This document shows, piece by piece, positions 1-6,298 of a stretch of DNA of 10,121 bases. How positions within the stretch are numbered: position 1 is the stretch's first letter; each line of letters starts with the position of its first letter. The notes under the pieces are model-generated. The model ran no database searches. It was given only the letters and a program-made list of their open reading frames with translations, and was not told the DNA's origin. The stretch is from Solirubrobacterales bacterium. GTDB lineage: Bacteria; Actinomycetota; Thermoleophilia; Solirubrobacterales; Solirubrobacteraceae. Where the stretch lies: positions 1-10,121 of the forward strand of contig JACCQW010000382.1 in assembly GCA_013813955.1 (NCBI GenBank), written 5' to 3'. The position numbers and the translations under genes are program-made.

Positions 1-159
1 GCGGACGGACGACCTGCAGCGCGTGCGCGGGCAGCGCCGCGATGCCGGCGCCGAGCCGTGGCGGCCCCGGGGGCTGCTCGGCGCGAGCGTCACGGCGAGC
101 ACCCCCGTCAGCGCGATCAGGGACCTGCCAGTGAGACGGGGATGAAGCTGCTGCGGCAC
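1..159 (-). CDS. Partial gene, possible exported protein (5' end only)
   Basis: This is a tentative call for a gene that leaves the window at its left edge. A GTG at 159-157 is preceded by GGAGG with a 10 nt spacer and opens a frame that stays open for 53 codons to base 1, nearly all ending in G or C. Residues 14-26 (SLIALTGVLAVTL) are hydrophobic after a short Arg-containing stretch, which resembles a signal peptide. After about residue 30 the product becomes Arg/Cys-rich and less protein-like, while another minus-strand frame over bases 1-54 gives a more natural sequence (LGAGIAALPAHALQVV). A frameshift or a wrong frame choice is therefore possible. It diverges from the site-2 protease gene. 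Function cannot be assigned from what is visible. Confidence 0.3.
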   Translation of the reverse strand, partial: MPQQLHPRLTGRSLIALTGVLAVTLAPSSPRGRHGSAPASRRCPRTRCRSSVR

Positions 160-246
160 GCCGCGACGACCTCCATGCCGAGGGGCCCCCGCCTCCGCGG
201 CGAGGCTACAGCAGACGCCCATGCCGACGCCAACCTTCCCCGTTGT

Positions 247-252
247 CACAAT
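247..252 (+). promoter_or_regulatory. Candidate -10 element of the site-2 protease operon
   Basis: CACAAT matches TATAAT at four of six positions and ends 6 nt before the GTG at 259, so transcription starting 7 nt downstream would begin at the start codon and give a leaderless mRNA. The intervening GGAGCG could also be read as a ribosome binding site, but it sits too close to the GTG. No convincing -35 is visible. Confidence 0.3.
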
Positions 253-258
253 GGAGCG

Positions 259-1131
259 GTGAGCACGCAATGGCTTCCGCCCGCCCCGGCCAACGAGCCG
301 CCCCCGCCGCCGCCCCCGTCGGCCCAGGCGGCACACCCCGCGCCCGACCGCGACGGCCGCTCGCTGCTGCGCCGCCTCGTCGCGCCGCTGATCATGATCG
401 GGGCCCTGCTGCTGAAGTTCGGCAAGGCGGCGCTGCTGATCCTGCCCAAGGCCAAGGTGCTGACGACCTCGGCCTCGATGCTCGTCTCCGTCGGCGCCTA
501 CAGCTTCATCTGGGGCTGGAAGTTCGCGCTGGGGTTCGTGCTGCTGCTGCTCGTCCACGAGATGGGCCACGTCATCCAGCTGCGCCGCGAGGGCATCCCC
601 GCAAGCGCCCCGATGTTCATCCCCTTCCTGGGCGCCGCGATCATGGCGAAGTCGATGGGCGACGACGCGACGGCGGAGGCGCGCGTCGGCCTCGCCGGCC
701 CCGTGCTCGGCACGCTCGGAGCGCTTGCGATCATCCCGATCGCCGCCGCCACCGGCGATGACTTCTGGTACGCGCTGGCCTTCACCGGCCTGTTTCTCAA
801 CCTCTTCAACCTGCTGCCGGTCGTCCCGCTGGACGGCGGCCGCGCGATGGCCGCGCTGTCGCCGTGGATGTGGTTCGTCGGCCTGTTCGCGATGGCCGTG
901 CTCGCCTTCACCTACCCCAACCCGATCATCCTGCTGATCCTGCTGCTCGGCGCCTTCGAGACCTACCGGCGCTGGAAGGCGCGCCGGGCCGGCGGCGACA
1001 CCGTCAACGCCTACTACCGCGTCAAGCCCGTGCACCGGCTGATCATCGGCGGCGTGTACCTGGCCCTGATCGCGATCTGCGTGCTGGGGATGGGCCTGAC
1101 CTTCGTCGAGCGCGACTTCGGCGACGTCTAG
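259..1131 (+). CDS. Site-2 protease family (M50) membrane metalloprotease
   Basis: This encodes a predicted intramembrane zinc protease of about 290 residues; members of the family cut transmembrane segments, often to release regulators. The zinc motif HEMGH is at residues 100-104, in a hydrophobic helix following WGWKFALGFVLLLLV. The second family motif, NLLPVVPLDGGR, is at 184-195 and supplies the third ligand, Asp192. Further hydrophobic segments lie near 41-62, 145-165, 203-232 and 260-282. No PDZ domain is inserted. The N-terminus is disordered, with a run of seven prolines at 14-20. I chose GTG 259 because everything upstream in frame is low-quality sequence; an ATG at 142 would add 39 unlikely residues. 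It lies 10 nt before an ABC exporter gene pair and is probably cotranscribed with it. Family is secure; the substrate is unknown. Confidence 0.85.
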   Translation: MSTQWLPPAPANEPPPPPPPSAQAAHPAPDRDGRSLLRRLVAPLIMIGALLLKFGKAALLILPKAKVLTTSASMLVSVGAYSFIWGWKFALGFVLLLLVHEMGHVIQLRREGIPASAPMFIPFLGAAIMAKSMGDDATAEARVGLAGPVLGTLGALAIIPIAAATGDDFWYALAFTGLFLNLFNLLPVVPLDGGRAMAALSPWMWFVGLFAMAVLAFTYPNPIILLILLLGAFETYRRWKARRAGGDTVNAYYRVKPVHRLIIGGVYLALIAICVLGMGLTFVERDFGDV

Positions 1132-1141
1132 GGATCGCGCG

Positions 1142-2044
1142 TTGCCCGAGATCGTCATCGAGCGCCTGACGAAGCGCTACGGAGAGACGCTCGCCGTCGA
1201 CGAGCTGTCGTTCACGGTGGACGGCGGGCACGTGACCGGCTTCCTGGGGCCCAACGGCGCGGGCAAGTCCACGACGCTGCGAGCGGTGCTCGGGCTGATC
1301 CGCCCCACCAGCGGCCGAGCGCTCGTGCTCGACCGGCCCTTCCATCGCCTCTCCGATCCCGCCCGCACGGTGGGCGCCTCCCTGGATGCCGCCGACGTGC
1401 ACCCCGGCCGGTCCGGCCGCGGGCACCTGCGCACCCTCGCCGCCGCCGCCGGGATCCCTTTCAGCCGCGTCGACGAGGTGCTTGCCATGGTCGAGCTGAC
1501 GCCGGCGCGCGACCGTCGCGTGAAGGGCTACTCGATGGGTATGCGCCAGCGCCTGGCGCTGGCCGGCGCGCTGCTCGGCGACCCGCGCATCCTGCTGCTC
1601 GACGAGCCCGCCAACGGGCTGGACCCGCAGGGCATGCGCTGGCTGCGCGACATCCTGGGCTCGCTGGCCCGCGAGGGCCGCGCGGTGCTCGTGTCCAGCC
1701 ATGTGCTGGCCGAGGTCGAGCAGACGGTCGACGAGGTTGTCGTGATCGGCGACGGCCGGCTGGTGGCGCAGGGCCCGCTGAATGACATCGTCGGGGGCGA
1801 GGAGCGGCCGGTGCGGGTGCGCACCCCGCACCCGGACGCGCTCCGCGCGGTGCTCGAGGCCGACGGCGCGGGTGTCGCGACCGACGACCGCGACGAGGTC
1901 CTGCTCGTGCACCACTGCACGCTGGAGCGAGTCGGCACGCTGGCCGCCGAGCACGGCCTGGCGATCTTCGAGCTCACGCGCGAGGCCCAGACGCTGGAGG
2001 ACCGCTTCCTCGAGCTCACCGGCGAGGGCGGCAATGTGCGATGA
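1142..2044 (+). CDS. ABC-2 type transporter ATP-binding protein
   Basis: This is the nucleotide-binding subunit of an ABC-2 exporter, about 300 residues, powering the permease encoded immediately downstream. Walker A GPNGAGKST is at 36-44, the signature YSMGMRQRLALA at 130-141, Walker B with catalytic Glu, ILLLDEP, at 150-156, the D-loop NGLDP at 158-162, and the switch His in SSH at 185-187. The Q-loop is atypical: the region GASLDAADVHPGRSG (78-92) has Asp82 about where Gln or Glu is usual. The roughly 80-residue tail after 220 is the accessory domain common in drug/antibiotic or bacteriocin-type exporters. The start is TTG at 1142, with GGGA 7 nt upstream and the preceding stop 10 nt away; no better start exists in frame. 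The 3' end overlaps the permease by ATGA. The substrate cannot be read from the sequence. Confidence 0.9.
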   Translation: MPEIVIERLTKRYGETLAVDELSFTVDGGHVTGFLGPNGAGKSTTLRAVLGLIRPTSGRALVLDRPFHRLSDPARTVGASLDAADVHPGRSGRGHLRTLAAAAGIPFSRVDEVLAMVELTPARDRRVKGYSMGMRQRLALAGALLGDPRILLLDEPANGLDPQGMRWLRDILGSLAREGRAVLVSSHVLAEVEQTVDEVVVIGDGRLVAQGPLNDIVGGEERPVRVRTPHPDALRAVLEADGAGVATDDRDEVLLVHHCTLERVGTLAAEHGLAIFELTREAQTLEDRFLELTGEGGNVR

Positions 2045-2763
2045 ACGTGCTGCGCTCGGAGCTGCTCAAGCTGGTCTCCGTTCGCACGACGTGGTTCCTG
2101 CTCGGCGGCATGCTGGTGGTGGAGGGCCTGTACGCGGGGCTCGTGGCCAGCCTGCTCTCCGAGGAGCAGCTGCGCGGGCGCGACGTCTCCGAGCTGCTCG
2201 TCGGCACCCCCCTGATCACCGTCTTCGTCTTCACGCTGGGCGCGTTGCTGTCGACAAACGAGTTCCGCCACCGCACGGCGGACTCCACGTTCATCATCAC
2301 TCCCCAGCGCGAGCGCGTCGTCGCCGCCAAGCTGCTCGTCGGCGCGCTGGCGGGCATCGTCTTCGCGCTGGAGTTCATCGCGATCAACGCCGGGCTGGGG
2401 CTCTCGATCCTGTCCAACCGCGACGTGCCGGTCGACGGCGACACCGCTGTGGACATCTACACCGGCGTCGCGGTCGGGATGGTGCTCGCGTGCGTGTTCG
2501 GCGTCGGCCTCGGCGCGGTGCTGCGCAACCAGGTCGTCACGGTCGTGGCCGGCCTAGCGGTGTTCTTCGTCCTGCGCGGCGTCGCGCTGCTGCTCGGCGA
2601 CGCGGGCACGTACTTTCCCGCCGAGTCGCTCGCCGGGCTGCAGGGCGCGGTCGGCGAGGACTTTCTGCTCAGCCAGGTGACCGGCGGGCTGGTGTTCGGC
2701 GCCTACTGCGTTGTCTTCGCGATCGCCGGCATGGTGCTCACCCGAACCCGCGAGATCAGCTGA
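2041..2763 (+). CDS. ABC-2 type transporter permease
   Basis: This is the membrane subunit of the exporter, 240 residues, with six likely transmembrane segments near 18-39, 57-72, 97-124, 142-161, 164-185 and 213-234. It opens with the typical short cytoplasmic amphipathic stretch (MNVLRSELLKLVSVRTTW). After the second segment comes the family-style turn NEFRHRTADSTFIITPQRERVVAAK (73-97), equivalent to the conserved 'Eyr.gT...l..P.R' region of ABC-2 permeases. The ATG overlaps the ATPase stop codon (ATGA), implying translational coupling. No periplasmic domain or binding protein is present, which fits export. It is the last gene of the plus-strand operon and ends against smpB in convergent orientation, 46 nt apart. 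Family is confident; cargo unknown. Confidence 0.85.
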   Translation: MNVLRSELLKLVSVRTTWFLLGGMLVVEGLYAGLVASLLSEEQLRGRDVSELLVGTPLITVFVFTLGALLSTNEFRHRTADSTFIITPQRERVVAAKLLVGALAGIVFALEFIAINAGLGLSILSNRDVPVDGDTAVDIYTGVAVGMVLACVFGVGLGAVLRNQVVTVVAGLAVFFVLRGVALLLGDAGTYFPAESLAGLQGAVGEDFLLSQVTGGLVFGAYCVVFAIAGMVLTRTREIS

Positions 2764-2772
2764 ACCGCCGGC

Positions 2773-2795
2773 GGGCGGGCGGGCCGGCGGGCGGG
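2773..2795 (+). other. G-quadruplex-capable G-run between convergent genes
   Basis: Five GGG tracts (2773-2775, 2777-2779, 2781-2783, 2789-2791, 2793-2795) are separated by 1, 1, 5 and 1 nt, meeting the usual G3 N1-7 rule on the plus strand. It fills most of the 46 nt gap between the permease and smpB stop codons. A CCGCCGGCGG palindrome overlaps its left side (2765-2774). There is no T-tract, so it is not an ordinary intrinsic terminator. Confidence 0.5.
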
Positions 2796-2809
2796 CGGAC
2801 CGGATCCGC

Positions 2810-3289
2810 TCAGCGGTTGGCCTCGCGCAGCGCGCGGTCCATGTCGCGCTTGGTCTCGCGCGCCTTGATCGACTCGCGCTTGTCGAAGCGGTCCTTGCCC
2901 TTGGCCAGCGCGATCTCCACCTTCGCGCGCCCGCCGGAGAAGTACATCCTGATCGGAACCAGCGTGAGGCCCTTCTCCTTGGTCTGACCGATGAGCCGAT
3001 CGAGCTGGCGGCGGTGCAGCAGGAGCTTGCGGTCGCGCTCGGGCTCGTGGTTGTCGCGGGCGGCCGGGCCGTAGGGCGGGATGTGCACGCTGTGCAGCCA
3101 CAGCTCGCCGTCGCGCACGAGCGCGTAGCCGTCCTTCAGCTGCGCGCCGCCGTTGCGCAGCGCCTTGACCTCCGTGCCCTCGAGCACCATCCCGCACTCG
3201 AGGCGCTCGAGCAGCTCGAAGCGAAAGCTCGCATAACGGTTGGACGCGACGTCGCCTGGCGCGACCTTGCGCTTCTTGGCCTTGGCCAT
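2810..3289 (-). CDS. smpB: SsrA-binding protein SmpB
   Basis: SmpB binds tmRNA and places it in the A site of stalled ribosomes so that trans-translation can tag the unfinished peptide and release the ribosome. The protein is 159 residues, normal for the family. Characteristic segments are ASNRYASFRFELLERLECGMVL (15-36), the core GTEVKALRNG (38-47), the HIPPY and NHEPERDRKLLLHR segment (about 69-92), and the LVPIRMYFSGGRAKVEIALAKGKDRFDKRE region, followed by a basic C-terminal helix that normally enters the mRNA channel. The ATG at 3289 lies 9 nt after the rnr stop with no clear ribosome binding site, so coupling to rnr translation is likely. It is the last gene of the minus-strand cluster. 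The tmRNA gene is not recognisable in the window. Confidence 0.97.
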   Translation of the reverse strand: MAKAKKRKVAPGDVASNRYASFRFELLERLECGMVLEGTEVKALRNGGAQLKDGYALVRDGELWLHSVHIPPYGPAARDNHEPERDRKLLLHRRQLDRLIGQTKEKGLTLVPIRMYFSGGRAKVEIALAKGKDRFDKRESIKARETKRDMDRALREANR

Positions 3290-3298
3290 GGATCGAGC

Positions 3299-5062
3299 TT
3301 AGTCTCCGGCGCCGAGCTCGACCGCCAGCAGGTCGACCCGCCCGCGCGGCGCCTGGACGCGCTCGACCTGCACGCTGACCGGGTCGCCGAGGCGGATCGT
3401 GGCGCCGGGGCCCTCGCCGCTGAGGATCGTGCCCTGCTGGTTGAGCTCCCACCAGCCGTGCAGCCGGCGCACGGGCAGCAGCCCCTCGTGGCCGTCGCCG
3501 AAGCGCACGAACGCGCCGGCGCCGATGACGCCCGTCACCTCGCCCTCGAAGGCCCGATCGAAGCCCTTCTCGAACAGCTCGCGCTCGAGCAGGAAGCAGC
3601 GTGCGACGCGATCGGCGAGGCGCTCGATCGCAATCGCGTCGCGCTCGCGCGCCGAGGACCACGCGCCCGCCTCCTCCATCTCGCCCGCGCGCGGCGCCTC
3701 CTCGCCCCCGCCCACCGCGCTGAGCAGCGCGCGGTGGCAGACGAGGTCGGGGTAGCGGCGGATCGGCGACGTGAAGTGGCAGTAGCGCGTGAGCCCGAGG
3801 CCCGCATGGCCCAGGTTGCGCGGCCCGTAGCGCGCCTGCTTGAGCGCGCGCAGGATCAGGTAGGTCAGTGCGACGCGCCCGCGGCCCGTGCGCCGCGCGT
3901 GCTGAGCGACAGACCGCGAGCACGCGGCGACGATCTCCGCCGCCTCGGAGGGCGCGATCTGCTCTCCGACGGGCGGCGTGGCCACCCCCAGCGAGTCCAG
4001 CTGCTCGACCAGCCGCAGCGCGCTCTCGCCGTCGGGGCGCTCATGAACGCGAAACAGCGCGGGGACCGAGCGCTCCTCCAGCAGCTTGGCCACCTGCTCG
4101 TTGGCCGCGATCATCAGGTGCTCGATGACCCGGTGCGACTCGGTCTGCCGGCTCGCGGTCGACCCGGTCAGGTGCCCGACCCCATCGAAGGCGAACTCGG
4201 GCTCGGAGGTGTCGAGCTCCAGCGCGGGCTGCTCCAGGCGCCGCGCCTGCAGGGCGCCAGCGACCCCGCGAGCGGCGGCCAGCGGCGCGCCCCAGGGCTC
4301 GCGCGGTGGCTCCTCGCCGGCGAACACGCGGTCGACGCGGTCGTAGTCCAGGCGCTCGTCCGAGCGGATCGTCGACCGGAAGAAGGCCGCGCGCGCGACG
4401 CGGGCGTCGGCGTCGAAGTCCAGCTCGGCGGTCACCGCGGCCCGGTCGCGGCCCGGGACGAGCGAGCACGCGTCGTTCGACAGCGCCTCGGGGAGCATCG
4501 GCTCCACGCGGCCGGGGACGTAGACGCTCGTCGCCCGCCGGGCGGCCTCGCGGTCGACGAGTGAGCCGGGAGCCACGAAGGCGCTGACGTCCGCGATGTG
4601 CACCCAGACGCGCGTGCCGCCGCCGTCGAGCGCCTCGGCGGAGATCGCGTCGTCGAAGTCGCGGGCCGTGACCGGGTCGATCGTGAACGTCGCCAGGCCG
4701 GTGAGGTCGCGGCGCGCGGCGCCAGACATGGCCCCCGCCCGGCCCTTGTCCCGCGCCTGCTTTGCCGCGTGCTCGACGGCAGGGTCGAAGCGCCGGCGCA
4801 GCCCGCGGTCGAGCATGAGCGCCTCGAGCACATCGCCCGCGACGTCCGGGCGCCCGATGCGCCGCAGGACCTTCGCATGGCCGCGGCTCTGGCTGCCCAC
4901 GAAGACGAGATCGCCGACCCTGGTGCGCGGGTCGCGGTCCAGCACGGTGCGGGCGCCGCGCTCGAAGAACGGCTCGGCGACTAGGAAGCGGCCGCGCTTG
5001 GCGACGACCGCGACCGTGCCCTCGCCGCCGGGCGCCGAGCCGCCGGCGCGCGGCCGGCTCAC
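3299..5062 (-). CDS. rnr: RNase R / RNase II family 3'-5' exoribonuclease
   Basis: This processive, Mg-dependent 3'-5' exoribonuclease takes part in mRNA turnover and clears non-stop messages during trans-translation. Its 587 residues begin with a Gly-rich leader, then one cold-shock-like RNA-binding region (about 15-75). The RNB catalytic domain follows (about 118-450): TIDPVTARDFDDAI at 127-140 gives the four metal-binding aspartates 129, 135, 137 and 138, and the SPIRRYPDL motif is at 432-440. A C-terminal S1 domain spans about 505-580. It is much shorter than Escherichia coli RNase R (813 residues): the N-terminal helix-turn-helix and the Lys-rich tail are absent. The GTG start overlaps the protease stop (GTGA). 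The neighbouring smpB supports RNase R over RNase II, though domain content alone does not settle the name. Confidence 0.9.
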   Translation of the reverse strand: MSRPRAGGSAPGGEGTVAVVAKRGRFLVAEPFFERGARTVLDRDPRTRVGDLVFVGSQSRGHAKVLRRIGRPDVAGDVLEALMLDRGLRRRFDPAVEHAAKQARDKGRAGAMSGAARRDLTGLATFTIDPVTARDFDDAISAEALDGGGTRVWVHIADVSAFVAPGSLVDREAARRATSVYVPGRVEPMLPEALSNDACSLVPGRDRAAVTAELDFDADARVARAAFFRSTIRSDERLDYDRVDRVFAGEEPPREPWGAPLAAARGVAGALQARRLEQPALELDTSEPEFAFDGVGHLTGSTASRQTESHRVIEHLMIAANEQVAKLLEERSVPALFRVHERPDGESALRLVEQLDSLGVATPPVGEQIAPSEAAEIVAACSRSVAQHARRTGRGRVALTYLILRALKQARYGPRNLGHAGLGLTRYCHFTSPIRRYPDLVCHRALLSAVGGGEEAPRAGEMEEAGAWSSARERDAIAIERLADRVARCFLLERELFEKGFDRAFEGEVTGVIGAGAFVRFGDGHEGLLPVRRLHGWWELNQQGTILSGEGPGATIRLGDPVSVQVERVQAPRGRVDLLAVELGAGD

Positions 5063-6255
5063 AGGCGGCGCGCCAGGACGTCCAGCGCCTCCTGCAGCGC
5101 CTCGTCGACCTCCTCGGTCTCGGGGTCGTCCTCGGCGCGCACATCGGCGGCGATGCCGTCGCCGGTCTTCGTCCCGCTGCCGCCGAGGTTGCGCCCGTCC
5201 GGCGTGAAGTACTGACCGACGGTGATGTCCAGCGCGCCGCCGTTGGACAGCGGGATCACCTCCTGGAAGACGCCCTTGCCGAACGTCTTGGTGCCCACGA
5301 TCGTCGCCCGGTCACGGTCCTGCAGCGCGCCCGCGACGATCTCCGACGCCGAGGCCGTCCCGCCGTCCACGAGCACGACGAGCGGGAGCTTCCCGGCCAC
5401 CGGCTGGCCGATCGCCTCGAGCGTGCGCGCGGGCACCGTGCGCCCCTTCGTGGTGACGATCGGGCCGTCGGCCAGGAACGCGCTGGCCACGAGCTGGGCC
5501 TCCTTCACCAGGCCGCCGCCGTTGCCGCGCAGATCGAGGACGATGCCCTTCGAGCCCGCGTCGCGGGCGCGGCGGATCGCCGTCGCCAGTTCGCCGTGGG
5601 CGCCCGAGCTGAAGGTGGCCAGCGCGATGTGCGACACACGCTCGCCGCCGGCGCGCTCGGCCTCGCCGGCGACGACCGGGATCGAGATCGTCGCGCGGGT
5701 GACCCGCTTGGTCAGGGTCCGCCCGTCGCGCCGCACGCGCAGCGTGACGGCGGTGCCCGCGGGGCCCTTGATGAGCGCGGTCGAGGCCTGCTCCGGGCGC
5801 CCGGCCAGCGAGCGCCCGGCCGCCGTCGTGACGATGTCGCCCACCCGGATCCCGGCGCGGTCGGCCGGGGAGTCGTCGTAGACGGTCTCCACGCGCAGTC
5901 CGCGCTTCACGCCGCGCACCGCCAGGCCGACGCCTGAGAAGCGGCTGTTGGTGGCGTCCTGGAAGGCGCGGTACTCACGCGGCGTGAAGTACGCCGAGAA
6001 GCGGTCGTCGAGAGTGCGCACCGCGCCCGCGATCGCCGCGTTCGCAAGGTCCGTGCGGTCGAGCTCGCGGAAGTACGAGTCCTCGATCTCGTCCAGCGCC
6101 TCGGCCACCACGCGCGCGTCCTCGTTGCCGACCAGCACGTCGGCCACCGGGTCGAGCAGCCAGCGCGGATGGGCCCCCAGCCAGATGCCGAGCACGAGCA
6201 GGCAGGGCGCCAGCACGGCGAGGACGAGCGTGGGCGTGGTCGGGCGGCGGGACAT
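5059..6255 (-). CDS. C-terminal processing peptidase, S41 family
   Basis: This is a membrane-anchored serine protease with a Ser/Lys dyad, about 398 residues; family members trim or degrade exported proteins from the C-terminus. Residues 9-27 are a hydrophobic signal anchor, so the body should lie outside the membrane. A PDZ domain spans about 102-187 and the S41 fold follows. The catalytic Ser302 is in GGTASASEIVAGAL, Lys327 in TFGKG, and Gln331 follows; the 25- and 4-residue spacings equal those of Bacillus CtpB (S309, K334, Q338). The acidic tail is short. I chose ATG 6255 over GTG 6264 because a TAGCCT hexamer lies just upstream and neither start has a good ribosome binding site. It sits between ftsX and rnr and overlaps rnr by 4 nt. 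A role in envelope or division control is inferred from position only. Confidence 0.9.
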   Translation of the reverse strand: MSRRPTTPTLVLAVLAPCLLVLGIWLGAHPRWLLDPVADVLVGNEDARVVAEALDEIEDSYFRELDRTDLANAAIAGAVRTLDDRFSAYFTPREYRAFQDATNSRFSGVGLAVRGVKRGLRVETVYDDSPADRAGIRVGDIVTTAAGRSLAGRPEQASTALIKGPAGTAVTLRVRRDGRTLTKRVTRATISIPVVAGEAERAGGERVSHIALATFSSGAHGELATAIRRARDAGSKGIVLDLRGNGGGLVKEAQLVASAFLADGPIVTTKGRTVPARTLEAIGQPVAGKLPLVVLVDGGTASASEIVAGALQDRDRATIVGTKTFGKGVFQEVIPLSNGGALDITVGQYFTPDGRNLGGSGTKTGDGIAADVRAEDDPETEEVDEALQEALDVLARRL

Positions 6256-6266
6256 CGCGGCCACAG

Positions 6267-6272
6267 AGGCTA
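6267..6272 (-). promoter_or_regulatory. Weak candidate -10 element for the S41 protease
   Basis: TAGCCT on the minus strand fits TANNNT and lies 11 nt before ATG 6255, directly after the hairpin at 6278-6292. No -35 is recognisable, since that position falls within or beyond the hairpin. An internal promoter for protease-rnr-smpB is possible but unproven. Confidence 0.2.
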
Positions 6273-6277
6273 GAGAA

Positions 6278-6292
6278 GCCTCCGCGGGAGGC
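6278..6292 (-). terminator. Small hairpin after ftsX, possible terminator or attenuator
   Basis: GCCTCC and GGAGGC form a perfect 6 bp stem with a 3 nt loop, starting 7 nt after the ftsX stop. On the minus strand it is followed by TTCTCT, only a weak U-tract. It could reduce read-through from ftsEX into the protease-rnr-smpB genes, or act as an RNA-processing or stability element. Confidence 0.4.
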
Positions 6293-6298
6293 GTCGGG

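Noticed and set aside
251..262. A minimal ORF ATG-GAG-CGG-TGA ending at the GTG start of the site-2 protease, as a possible regulatory leader peptide
   Set aside because: Three codons arise easily by chance, and the nearby CACAAT hexamer would start transcription downstream of it.
1043..2271. Long minus-strand frames opposite the ABC ATPase and permease
   Set aside because: No recognisable domain, and the plus-strand genes carry complete motifs and start/stop coupling.
2764..2809. Possible tmRNA gene near smpB, since ssrA often lies beside it
   Set aside because: The gap is only 46 nt, and no tRNA-Ala-like end or tag-encoding segment is visible elsewhere in the window.
2711..4564. A 617-codon open frame on the plus strand opposite smpB and rnr
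   Set aside because: It mirrors two well-supported genes, has no family motif, and is explained by few stop codons in GC-rich antisense frames.
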